Of a DNA stretch of 64,000 nt, positions 1 through 11,224 are shown one piece after another (within the stretch, counting starts at the first letter, position 1; each line of letters starts with the position of its first letter). The notes below the pieces were generated by a model that did no database searches, was not told where the DNA came from, and saw nothing but the letters and a program-made list of their open reading frames with translations. A program made the position numbers and the translations under genes. Origin of the DNA: Sphaeramia orbicularis (taxonomy: Eukaryota; Chordata; Actinopteri; Kurtiformes; Apogonidae); the NCBI RefSeq assembly GCF_902148855.1, contig NC_043960.1, forward strand, positions 44,566,975 to 44,630,974, read 5' to 3'.

Positions 1-59
1 TGTCAGTCTATAAATCAGATTTTCACTACAACACTTTGATATTATGTAGGCTACATAAG

Positions 60-350
60 GAAGATGATCATTCACTGATCAGCTGTACCATTATGACCAA
101 CATTAGGTGAAGTGGTATTCATTTTGATTATGTCATTACAATGGTGGATCAGTGGGTTGAATATTGAAGGCAGCAAATGAACATTAAGCTCCCAAAGTTG
201 ATAAGTTGGAAACAGCAAAATGGGCAAGAGTAGAGATTTGAGCGACTTTGACATGGGATAAATTGTGATGGCCAAATCACTGGGTCAGAGCACCTCCAGA
301 TCTTGTTGGTCATTCCCAATGTAATGTTGTCAGTACCTGCTACAAGTGGT
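60..350 (+). mobile_element. Tc1-like transposon remnant, 5' half
   Basis: This is a degenerate copy of the 5' part of a common teleost Tc1 family. A transposase start is recognisable at 220 (reads MGKSRDLSDFDMG, then a stop), followed by sequence still similar to the first helix-turn-helix region. Only the first half is present in this orientation; the matching 3' half follows at 478-650 in the opposite orientation. The assignment is from memory of the family's sequence. The copy is old and inactive. Confidence 0.6.
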
Positions 351-477
351 CTGAAGAACAACAATTGGATCTCAACCAGTCCAGCATCAATGGGAGTAGA
401 ACATTACTACCACCTGTCTAATATTGTGTAGTTCCCTGTTTTTCCACAAAAATAGCTCTGGCCCAAAACCTAGACTC

Positions 478-650
478 CGCCAAACGTCTGAAGGTGTGCT
501 ACGGTGTCTGGACCAAGACGTTAGCAGCAGATCCCTGAAGTCCTGGAAGTTCAGCAGTAGAATCTCCAGGGATTGGATTCATTTGTCCAACACCTCCCAC
601 AGATGTTCAATGGTCCTGAGATTGGGATGTCCTTCTTTTGTCCAATTTGG
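478..650 (-). mobile_element. Tc1-like transposon remnant, 3' half, inverted
   Basis: On the minus strand this matches the C-terminal transposase region and 3' end of the same Tc1 family seen at 60-350: the stretch around the catalytic glutamate (SPDLNPIEH-type) and the downstream segment. It lies head to head with the first piece, so the middle of the element is missing and one arm is flipped. Heavily decayed. Confidence 0.55.
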
Positions 651-654
651 TTGG

Positions 655-985
655 TACTAACCACTGCAGACCAGGAACACCCAACAAGACCTGCAGTTGT
701 GGCTGTAGTCCTGCTCTCATCTACAGCCTGTCTGTCATGGGAGTGGATCTCTCATTTATTGTGGTTCTCCCCGAGGTTTCTCCTTTTCCCACTAGGTTTT
801 TTAGAGAATTTCCTCGCCGAGAAGGAGAGTCTAAGGACAGGGGATGCCCAGGACATTAATCCATTTGCTTCACCGACTGTTTACCTAACTAATTATTTGA
901 CTGTTGCTTATTTTCATATTTAACAAATTCTGTAAAGCCCTGTGAGGCAACCTTGTTGTGATATTGGGCTAGTAGTAATAAAGGA
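655..985 (+). repeat. Teleost interspersed repeat with LINE/SINE-like 3' tail
   Basis: The segment carries the widely seen fish motif of a 'gaggtttctcc...' block followed by 'tgtaaagccctgtgaggcaa' (931-950) and 'gatattgggct', ending in a short A-rich run. In intact copies this tail precedes a poly-A or simple repeat. No coding capacity. The family was not named because the sequence is too decayed. Confidence 0.5.
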
Positions 986-3760
986 ACAAACAACATCCAT
1001 TGCCTACACATGTATACGCATAACCAAAATAGCATCCAACTGCGACACCATTAAATATAGTGGAAATGGCCTAAAATTTATGTGGCAGGTGTTTCAGTCA
1101 AAAGGAACATAATTACAGCCTGGTGCATTTAAATTAATTATTTAAATTTTTCAGGTACTTTTAAGAAAACTCAAATTTAACTTAAATCACTAAGCCTTAT
1201 ATTTAAACAACAAATGATGATTTAACAGTAAATGCATCCAATAGTCATATTTATCTCATAAATCTCATAGCATTATATTGATCCTATATGGCTACCTGCA
1301 GAAACAAGTCCTTCACACACTTTACACAGCTCGTACGGAGCTCAAGATGGTTCCCAATTAAATGAACAAACATTTTCTTTTCTTTTTAAAAAACAGTGTT
1401 TATCTATGATGACAAACTCTGTCACAGTGATAAGCTGAGGAGGCATAATGGGAAAATAGTGAGAAAATGCAGGGAATAAAGCAAATTCCTTTACAGTTAG
1501 TCATTTTATATATTTTTTTGTTTTTTTTTGTTTTTTTAGGCTAAAGGCCTTATACAGTTATGTGTCTAGTTATTTAAGAGTCTTCAAATAACTATGGAAT
1601 CAAATAGAAAAGCTTTGATAAATTAAGTCATTTTCATGCACACTTAAATACATATACATTTATATACAACAAAAGAATGATCCCAATCCTTTAAGAGTCT
1701 GGAATTTCTCTTTTAAGTGACCTGAATAACTCCATAAAATCTGTGTCTGGAAGGCTATTGTTTGGCTGATAAGATCTGAAATACTGAAGTAAACTATTGC
1801 ACCTTTGTTTCCCAGAAGGCCTGAGGTGTTAGCGGCCGCTGCTCCAGGAAGGGCCTAACTTCTTTTATTGTGTGCAAAATAGGGCTCCACATTGATGGTT
1901 ATCTCTCTTTAGATGTACTACAAATCTACTTGTAGTGTACATGCAGTTGGAATACAGGATCTGTTGCCCCTTGGGGATAAATAAAGTGATCTGAATCTGA
2001 ATCTATTTAACAGTAACATCCTTTAAGAGCTGAAAACAGCCAAATTTGAGAATTTTAGCAACATTCTCAAGAGTCGAATAGCTTAGCTACTGCATGACAA
2101 TAAAAATATGTTCCTTTTATCCAAAGAAAAACATTTTCTACAAAAGGATATCAAAATGTAAATGCAGGTGCACTATAAGATATATAAAGAAAATGATATT
2201 CTGGTCATGGTAAAGAGCCATGATAAAATTATAACAAGAAATTCAAGATGAGTAACCTTTAAATGGTAACTCACAGGTAGCAGTTTAGTCACTTAGCGTG
2301 TCGTTATATATATACTTTATTATACCCCAACTCTTGCAAGAAGACTTTTACAAGAAGGGAGTTTCATTTCTCCCTCCTGTGTTGACCTCCCTTTCTGCAG
2401 ATAATAGAAAGGTTATCAGTTTACAGGAAACTGGCCCCAGATGCGGGCGGAAACAAGAGGGAAGATACTTTTTTCTTTGAGGTCACAGGGTAATTTAAGG
2501 GCTATGTTAAGGTAGACTGGGTTTGAGGGAAAGGGAGGTTGCTTTGGCAGAGGCAGAGGGAGCTAATTCTGTTCACTGAGTCCAGTTACACGCCACTTTT
2601 CCTCCTAATGTTTTCAGCAGGCACACGGTGAGTCACAGGGGAAACAAAAAGGATAATGAATGACGCTTCTGGAATTTAACATGTTTCTTGTAAAGGCAGT
2701 ATTGTCAGAGAAAGTCATAGTGAAAGGTGTTGAAAAATACTGAATAAATCAGAGGTAATCACTGTTGTGAGGCGTCTTTGTCATTGTTCTGCATGGGGCA
2801 CCGATAGAGTCTAAACTGTTATGTAATCTGGAGAGTCCAGATATCTGTACACTAGTATAAAGCACTTCATATATTATAATATATTACAAACTCTGACTTT
2901 TATTTTAGAATAAACCACCAAAACCACACACTGTATATAATTTTGTGGGTAGAGGAACTGTGGTGGCACCCTTTGGTTTCTGAACAGCCATTTTTAAGCC
3001 AGTTGTATGTGATTTACTATCATCATGCTTGCTGTTTTGAGCCTGAAGTGACCATATTTGGGCAGAAGAGGCAGACCTGCAGGAGGCTGGGGTGTCATGG
3101 CAATCTTACTGATTCGTTAAAACTGTAAACTTCATCTAGTATTGAAAAACAAAATAATTTTCCAAGTCCCGTTAATGCTGTTAACCTCAACCACATTGGA
3201 GCTGTCCATTATGTAAAATGTGTATTATTAAATAAATGGGAACTCTGAAGGCAGGTGAGCATGCTGTTATGCAGGCCTGTCAATCAATACCCAACAGCAG
3301 ACATTAAAAAGGGTTGTCTCTTTTCTGTACCTACCTGGCCCACTTTCATAGACTTATTCAGAAATAGTAGAATTTGTGATTCCAAGAAGGACCCATCTTA
3401 TGCTGCCATATATTGATATTCTACAACCATCTAAACCTCCAGATGCTGCTACAGCAGCAGCTGAACTCACCCCCATTTGGCATCACCTTGCACCAGCAAT
3501 ATTCAAAGCTCTTATGCAATTTTATCAACTTATATATCATTCATGCATATAATATTAAAATAGTGCCTTTAATACGTATCCAGCTCCATATAATGACCAA
3601 ACATGACCTTTGACCTGAACTCATTTGAATATCATGTTGGAAAATACAGCAAAATCATTAGATTTGACTTTTAAAATCAAAAATAACATTCTGGCCCACC
3701 TTGTAGATTCTATTGCTTGAAATACGTTAAACACATCATATTTATACATCAAATATATCA
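986..3760. other. Intergenic, no gene recognised
   Basis: AT-rich sequence without a protein-like reading frame or a credible splice-linked exon set. A short repeat tail at about 1955-2005 ('ccccttggggataaataaag' followed by 'ctgaatctgaatct') is a fragment of a common fish interspersed repeat. Poly-T and TTTG runs lie at 1510-1545. Confidence 0.6.
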
Positions 3761-4551
3761 GGGTGCCTCTATGAAACTGGGTACATTTTGGGAGCTGGCA
3801 CTTTACCAGCTTTTTAGACCCAGCGATAAAAGAGAAATTTACACATATTTCCCCCCAGGATGGACCTAATGATGACCTCAGATAAATGCAAAAAAATTAT
3901 ACTCTTGCTCTGAGTCATGCTGAAATTAATGAATAAAATATTGGGGCCAAAAATAGGACCAAAATTGGGACATGAAAAGCTACCTAGGTGTCAATGCATT
4001 TTGTCTGGACCACATGGCTGTAAATGGTCTTATATAGCACTATGAATAAAGACACTGTCTTAACTTTGATGATCCTAGTGGTTTTTCTAACCCAGTCATG
4101 AGGGTTTTTCATGAAATGGCAGTCTCATTCAAGGTTTTGGATGTAACCCGTCATGTCCACTTGGGTTACATGCAGAACCTTCCCAGTTACATGCATATAA
4201 ATCGCGAATGATTTTGCAACAGCAGTCATTTTTGTGAAACACTCTGCCTTGCATAATTAGTTTGATTCCCAAAATGTACCTGTGAGAGAATAAAGAGATA
4301 TTTTAAAAAATAGTAGCACGTAATTTTCATGTCCTTTTGACCGTGTTACATGCAGATTTTTGTAGTAAATACAATGTAAAATATTATAAAAATGTGTTTT
4401 ATCTGAAAAATAGTTTCACTTTTACCTCAGTATTTCTTTTTAAAATAGACCCAGAGTGCTTCCAAACTTGCTTCATAACATTAGTCTAAATCTGGTTTGA
4501 ATTTTTAGCCCCCATGTTCTGTTTTTAGGGACCAGTTTCACAGAAGCACCC
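3761..4551. mobile_element. Unnamed 791-bp element with terminal inverted repeats
   Basis: The left end begins gggtgcctctatgaaactgg and the right end, read on the other strand, begins gggtgcttctgtgaaactgg. These are 20-base inverted termini with two or three differences. The flanks are ATCA on the left (3757-3760) and ATCA on the right (4552-4555), a possible 4-bp target duplication. Inside, the word gttacatgc occurs at least three times. No transposase-like frame is visible, so this is a non-autonomous element or MITE. I could not assign a superfamily. Confidence 0.65.
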
Positions 4552-4555
4552 ATCA

Positions 4556-6165
4556 AGCTTTAGAATTTACGAGGAGGGCAAGATGTTCCATTTTAAGGCA
4601 AACTAAGACGGTTTAAAAATTATACATCACATGCAGAAGTGAATGGAACATCCCGACTGATCACATAAACATGTCTTATTTACAAATGTTTGTTATTACG
4701 ATCATTAAGTATTTGTTGCTTTAATGGAACTCCTTTCCAGCTGAGTAAATCATATCACTATTAATACCAAAGAGTTCCAGACTTAGTATTATGGACATTA
4801 TCACACTATAAGGGATGCATTTTGAAGATGCTTGAGTCATGCATCACTGAACATGGTCCAAAAGGATTTTCTAACCAGACAAACCTATTTTTTTTTTAAT
4901 AAATCCAAAGAGGGCAAAACAGACAGGATACCAGAACATGTCCTTTAAAGATGGAACACCAGATCACTTATTAGAGGGTCCAAACAAAACAGATGAAACT
5001 GGAATAAATTGTGGAAAACAATTACTGACAGTATCTTTAGGAAGAATTTCAGTGTAAGTCTATGGGAGCCATGGTTTTAAAGAGCTAACCCCAGTAGATG
5101 TCAGTGGTAATTTAACTCTAAGATACTTAGGATACCACATTCACTTCATTTTGGAGCTGAGGTCCTTGTCCTTTGGACAAAACTGACTGGTTCAAGAATT
5201 GCTTTAGGTTTCATTTTTGTCCTTCTCAATATTTACAATGTGTACACTTGTCTTTGCAATAAAAACATGAAAGAGGCAGAGGACCTCACAAAAACCACTT
5301 TAACATGAATAATAGACAGCAACATACACAAAACCTGAAGAGAAGCTTGGTGTAATTTATTCCATTACATTTTCAACTGTCACTTTCCTGAATTTTGGAT
5401 TTTCCTTTAAACATTTCCACCATAAACTGGTGCAAAAAAGACAAATAAGTGCATAAAATCACCCCAGATAAACCTCTCTCAGTGTTACTTTCAATGATGC
5501 TAAAAATCTTTTATCAAACAGGAGGAAAATCTTGAATGGTGCATGTAGAGATGGAAAAAAGAGGAAAAAAATTGTCTTTTCAAAAATATGTATAATTGTT
5601 TATATATAGAAATCCTTGAACCCTTTCATCCCCCTGTAAATTTATTTTAGCGATTTTGGTGTCAGATTTAGATGTGATATATTTTTCATAATAATAATAG
5701 CAGGGTTAATGTGTAATTTAGTGATTTAGTGTGAGTCTGAGATCATTCTAGCATTACACACAAATGAGAGTCTGTCGTGATGATAAGTGAAAGCACCCTC
5801 TTATCTGTTTATGAATATTTTCACTCTAAACTTTCCTCACAGGATATACTACTGATTCAAACTGACTCAACCCTTCCTGTATGGACTTTACGCTTGGCAG
5901 AAGGCGCCTAATTCCAGTGAAGTGACTCCAATGCCAAGTAAAAGTAAAAATGAGTTCTAATGTGCGGGGAATCTCCCCGCTCCTTCTGAATCTCTTTTGA
6001 ACTACTAAGAGTTCTAGAAGCTACTTTTTGCATTTTCATAGATTCAAACATAAGTTGCCAAACGCAGAATGGTGTATTTGAAATGATCACAGGTTGTACA
6101 GATGGATCAGATCAGTTGAAGTACACATTTTGTATAGGTGGACATTACACATGCTGGTTCACTGT
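4556..6165. other. Intergenic downstream of phpt1, no gene recognised
   Basis: No credible exon was found. The segment 5040-5190 resembles a diffuse fish interspersed repeat, but I could not delimit it. The part nearest 6165 probably contains the 3' untranslated region of the PHPT1-like gene, which is read leftward; no clear polyadenylation signal was seen close to its stop. Confidence 0.5.
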
Positions 6166-6948
6166 CTACTTTTTGTCATCAGACCAGGTGATCTCATAGT
6201 CACCGAAGGCACTCTTCAACTTGTCTGCAGACACAGAATGGTCTGCTTTGCCAAAGGCCTAAAAGTGGAAAAGGAAAACACAGGTGTCAGGATATATGAT
6301 GCATGTGTATACATGTTCAACACAGAACAAAGCATTTGATAAACTGACTTACAGTGGATTCTCCAAACACCCTGAGTTTTTTCTCTGCACTGTTGTGCTC
6401 TATCTTCCCTCCTCCAAGACACTTACACTCCATCCCCAAGGCCTCCATGGCTGGGTTGACCTTCTCAAAGATGTGATCTGTAAATACATCATTTCATAAA
6501 TTCTGCTGTTCAGGTGAGTTAAATACTGCTAATTAGTAAATGGTGGCTTTAGGTTCTGAATCTACTAATGCTGACTGCACTATTTTCTATTAAGTCTATC
6601 TATTTATAAATGCTGGCCTCCCCTGCTCTGGTCAGTACTGTAGTGCATTTCTGCACACTGCACATAACTGCAGGGTGAAGTACAAGCCTTCTTAGGGTCA
6701 GATCAGTCCAAGCTGCTGAATCAGGACCGTACAGGTCATTTGTGGACCCTGTGCCTGCACATGAACTACCGCCCAGCAACAGATAACAGCAGACTGATAA
6801 ACTTACTGTGATACTCTGCACTTTTTGTGCCTCGGACTATGTCTTTGTGCACACCGCCATCTTTCACTGTCACTCTGACCAGTATGTACTTAAAGGTTCC
6901 CTCTGGATCAATCTCTACTTCGGGGATTTTGGCCAGAGCGTCTGCCAT
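6166..6948 (-). CDS. phpt1: 14-kDa phosphohistidine phosphatase (PHPT1-like), 3 exons, complete
   Basis: Removes phosphate from histidine on cytosolic proteins. Three minus-strand exons join in phase: 6948-6807, 6477-6353 and 6258-6166, with acceptor/donor pairs GTAAGT/ACAG and GTAAGT/TTAG. The product is 119 aa (human PHPT1 is 125). Recognisable blocks are FKYILVRV, the catalytic-histidine motif SAEYH (His47, equivalent to human His53) and KCLGGGKIEHN. The C-terminus is YEITWSDDKK. The catalytic base and phosphate-binding segment are therefore intact. The chosen start is MADALAKIP, matching the family N-terminus. The frame stays open upstream to ATGs at 7020 and 7038, which would add 24 or 30 residues rich in Arg/Ala/Leu. 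That could be a longer N-terminus or 5'UTR. The gene is convergent with nothing nearby and divergent from the selectin cluster. Confidence 0.93.
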
Positions 6949-7332
6949 TGCGACCGTAGCTTCAGCCCTTGCACCGCAGACCCTCAGCCTGTTCAGGCTT
7001 CTGCTGAACACATACAACATGGTGCGGACACACACCATATATGGAGCAGGAAGTGTCTCCTTAAAGGGACAGTCCCTCTAGTGCCGTCGGACACGCGGGT
7101 GACCCCACATGGCGAAAAGAGTAATACAAGGCCTCTGGTTGGCACATATTATCACATTTATTGCAAAGGGAAGGAAAGGCTAATGCTGCCAATGGCACTT
7201 ACACTGGACAACATAAAAAAAAAAAAAAAACGTTTCATCTGCCACTGGAGGGAAAATGTTGACTGAATCAAGCAATGGTGGCTCCAAATGTGAAATTAGA
7301 ATTTCTCCCGTCACCTCAGCTTTTATTTGATC

Positions 7333-7335
7333 ATA

Positions 7336-7417
<82 letters not shown>

Positions 7418-7490
7418 CATATATGTATATACATATATACATACATATATATATATATATACATACATATATATATACATACTTTATATG
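7333..7490. repeat. (TA)n microsatellite with TATACA interruptions
   Basis: About 80 bp of pure TA repeat followed by TA/CA-mixed repeat, upstream of the PHPT1-like gene. Open frames of Tyr/Ile repeats across it are artefacts. Confidence 0.95.
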
Positions 7491-8307
7491 TAGAGAGAGA
7501 GAGTAAAGTTCCCATCCAGTCACAATCTCAAATAATATGATAATATGTGTCAGATTTCCTCACAGATACAGACAAGTCCATCATCTTGACTCCAAATTTT
7601 TCCACTGTTTTAGACACTGTCACTTGTCCTTGCGGTTGTGACAGTTTCCTACTGTAGGATCCAACAATAATCCCCATTATGTTTGGGATGAAGCTGCTTT
7701 AGTACCTTTCCATTTCAGAAGTATCTGGATGAAGTGGTTCACTATGCCAGTTACCCACACTGAGTGGGAAAAAAATTAAGATGTGAGTGGAGAGAAATGC
7801 ACTTTGAGTGACATTCTGTACATATACTTTTAACGTCCTCAATTAGATAATCATCATTTGAACTCTTAAGTTGCCCAGAAGATGTTGCACCACTTGTCCC
7901 AATCAATCTCAATCTGTTTATTGTGGAGAGCTGAGCTTTAAGGTGAATACAGGATCACTAATGAGTTCTCCAGCCTGGGGTCCAGTGAAGATTCCAGCTT
8001 TCAGCTTTGCATCACGTTGGACTGCACCAGGTATTGAAAACCATCTGAATGCTAATCACTTACAATTTATAAAACTACAACACTTGGTATTATGTAGGGT
8101 TTTTCTTCTGTGGCAAATTCAGTGTTGACCAGTACAGTGTAGCTACAATAATCTAACTAAGCTTCTTGTATGCATATATATCTATTCTCAAGTACTGCCA
8201 TTATGACCCATCCATCGGCATACAGCTTTTATGCAGGATGGCAAATTCACTCCGAATAAGAATAATATTTATTAATTGTTATCAGCTCAAGTCGTGCTGC
8301 AAAAGCT

Positions 8308-8361
8308 AACAGATAACAGCAGACTACTGATAAACTTACTGTGATACTCTGCACTTTTTGC
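8308..8361 (-). repeat. Duplicate of the phpt1 exon 1/intron 1 junction
   Basis: About 50 bases here match 6779-6829 almost exactly, apart from a 3-bp insertion. The copy includes the last roughly 23 coding bases of phpt1 exon 1, its GTAAGT donor and about 28 bases of intron. The orientation is the same as the source. It cannot be a functional exon because no other exon of the gene is nearby. Confidence 0.85.
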
Positions 8362-8621
8362 GTATGTACATATTATTATTTGGTGTTGTCAGGTCTGTGG
8401 AGACATCACAGTTAAAGCAGCTACCAGCACCAATGTAGTCATCCGTCTTAGCAGAGTTACTCAGAATATTATCCTACTGATTTGCCATTCTTTTCCAGGC
8501 ACTTTCAGTTTCCAGCATGTTTTAACTATTCATCATTTTACCTTCCTCCATTTACTGTATTTCCATCACAGTTTAGCTTCTAATGTTTAGCTTGTGTTTT
8601 AACTGATCTAGGTTCATACTT

Positions 8622-8757
8622 GTGAAATCGAGAGAGAAATCACTGCGAAATTACTTGATCATTTCGTGCACTGTAAATACACAAACACACAAATCACAAG
8701 GAACGGAGGTCCAAATTTATGTTTAAATAACTTGGCAATTTTTTTGATGTAAGCTGA
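8622..8757 (+). mobile_element. Fragment of hAT element (same family as 21596-22388)
   Basis: It matches the right-hand part of the element at 21596-22388: the block 'gtgaaatcgagagagaaa', then 'cactgtaaata', then 'aatttatgtttaaataactt' and 'gatgtaagc.gacaa'. A central segment of about 100 bp and both termini are missing. Confidence 0.75.
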
Positions 8758-11049
8758 CAATTTTTGACATTTTTTGAGATGTACCTGTATGATTTTACTA
8801 AGGTATTTTATTATGGCTAGTTTTTATTTGGATATTCCTCTGTGTAACATTACAGTCGTATGGCTACCACCAGTGAACCATGAGAACCTTTTTTTCTGTT
8901 GTCTAACTGTCTCTTTTCCTGTAACTAGAGAAAATTTTCCTTTGGCATCCATCAGAGAGGACTGTGGGGCTGGAGCAGGTGAAGTGTTTGGGTTCAAGAG
9001 CACTTCAGTAGAATAGATGATTCAGCAGCAGATGCTTAAACCTGTGATCACTTTTTAACCAGAAATCCACTGTGCAGCTTTTGATTGTGAGCCACAAAGA
9101 GAGGGTTATGTAAACTTCAGACAGTGTCACCTGGCAGTGAAGTCAAGAATATCTTTAACTTTCTCTGATTTACGGATCACCTTACACATTCTTTGAATTG
9201 AAATAATACTGTATAATCTAATGTTTTCAGTTTGTTTTAGTTTGCATCCTGAAAGAACATGTAGGGTCAAAATTCAGGAATGCACATGTTATTTATCATT
9301 TCATACCCATTCATATTCAACATGGCTATGGATCATGACATTTATATGTATTAGTGACACTGATAGAAACCTGAAACGGCCAACTGACTCTCTGTGATTA
9401 GAACACAACCCAACAAATAAAAGTCAACAACCAATCCAAAATCAATATACCCCAGGGGTAATGTTGTACATGAGTAAATTAGAGAGTTGATTAATTTGTT
9501 TTTAGAGGAAGAGGTGGAGGTTAAGAGGTGTCAGGCAACAATGGCTACTGTGCAGAAGCCTTGTGTCAGAAAGGAAGGATGTGAACTGTCACTTCGAGAA
9601 ACACAGGCATTCAACCGGCGCCTCTGCTCCTACAACACACTTCCCGTCTCTGGACACTCATAAGAAAATACTAGTAAAGTGTCTGTTTGCACTATTATTT
9701 TTTCTCTCTTTTAGTGATTGCATCCTTTGGCAGGACACATCATTTGTTTTTGTTTTTTTCAACTTACTGACGACAATCTGCACATTTTCTGTCATCTGGC
9801 TTTGAGCTAAGTTAAAGTAGTGTCATAACAGAAATGAACAAAGCTTAATCAGAGACTTGTCAAAATTGGTTTACAAACACAACAATGTCCCATTAGTACC
9901 AAAGATCACACTTTCATTTTGGTGGATATTAGCTTATCTACAGGGTCCCAGTCAAAAAAAGAGGAAACAGTAGGAATAGCTTTGGCTGTCTGAAAGCTTT
10001 TACCCACTTATCTTATCATTTTTCAGCTTTTCACAGTTTCCAAATCAGCAGTTTTCCTTCCAGTGAATTTTATACGTAAATGCATTTGCATGTTTGCTGT
10101 GTGATATCAAGCCTTCCTTCTTGTTATTTCTGAATAGAAGGCCACTACTAAGCTCTGGAGATCATTTTTAAATCAATAAAATAATTTTAAACCAACATAA
10201 TTTGACTGTTTCTGTTAGTGAGTAGCTAAGTGGTATTCAGAGAGACACCTCCATCTCCTGCATCATCCAGTCAACTTTTATTTCACTATTATGACATTTA
10301 CCATTAATTATGATTTAATTATCACTGCAATCACATTAGATACAGTTACATTTAATTACATTATTTTAAAGCCATCTTCTAATACAATATAATTATTTTG
10401 TCTACTATTTCCTATATGCCATATAGTTTTAGGTAAAGAAATCCATTACAATATTCATAATATTAGATTAACAGTGAAATCTGTAAAATAATTACTCACT
10501 TACATAAAAATCACAGGTACGTGAAGCAGGGTTTTCCAGATCACTATAATGCTTAGGTGTGGAACCCAAGCAATTTTCACCTCAACCAAATTTATATGAA
10601 AAGTAACTTTTTCTTCATCGAATAATTTATTCACTGAGTTGTCTTTTTAGCTTTTTGTTTATTGTTTTTATCTTAGCTTGGTAATAATTGGGGCTATGTG
10701 GCTCAAAAGCTCAAAAGCTCAAAATATGGCAAAAAGCTATGTGAAATTATATTGTTTTATTGAAAAATCTTTTTTTTGCTTTACTTATGTACCCACACAG
10801 CACCTAACACATCTTAAAAGCCACAGAATACACTGTGTAAAGTGTTTGAGATATTTGTATACCTTACAAACTCTACCCTTTGTCATTTATTTACTTTCCA
10901 GAATGCCAGTATTAATAGCACAAAAAATGACATATTTATATCAACAAGTAAATTGGCATCAAACAAGTCCTTTTTTTTTCTTGTTTCACATAAAAGATGG
11001 AAGGTTTCCAAAGCCCCTGGTGGGATGGAGCAGTAGTTGGAAGGGGTGT

Positions 11050-11059
11050 GGGGCTTTCC
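11050..11059 (+). promoter_or_regulatory. NF-kB-type site in the E-selectin-like promoter
   Basis: GGGGCTTTCC fits the kB consensus GGGRNNYYCC. It lies 55 bp upstream of the TATA box at 11114. Cytokine induction of mammalian E-selectin depends on kB sites in the equivalent proximal position, so the match and the location together support function. Confidence 0.7.
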
Positions 11060-11113
11060 ACTCAATGATGATGGCAGTTCCTGGAAAACAGGACCAGACC
11101 ACTGAAGTGCAAC

Positions 11114-11120
11114 TATAAAA
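11114..11120 (+). promoter_or_regulatory. TATA box of the E-selectin-like gene
   Basis: TATAAAA, about 110 bp upstream of the initiator ATG at 11225. Transcription would start near 11143-11150, giving a 5'UTR of about 75-80 bases. Confidence 0.7.
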
Positions 11121-11224
11121 GCACACAACACCACACATGAAATCAGAATCATCTAATACTTAGATGTGCTAAGACTGACAGAGGACTACAAATCTGCTAT
11201 AGATCATTTAGACATACAGCCAAG

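Larger units (their letters stand above)
7500..11040. other. Intergenic between phpt1 and the selectin cluster
   Basis: No gene was recognised. It contains a duplicated scrap of the phpt1 exon 1 junction at 8308-8361 and a hAT fragment at 8622-8757. The remainder is unassigned AT-rich sequence. Confidence 0.55.

Noticed and set aside
7180-7523. Open frames rich in Ile/Tyr
   Set aside because: Translation of a (TA)n microsatellite.
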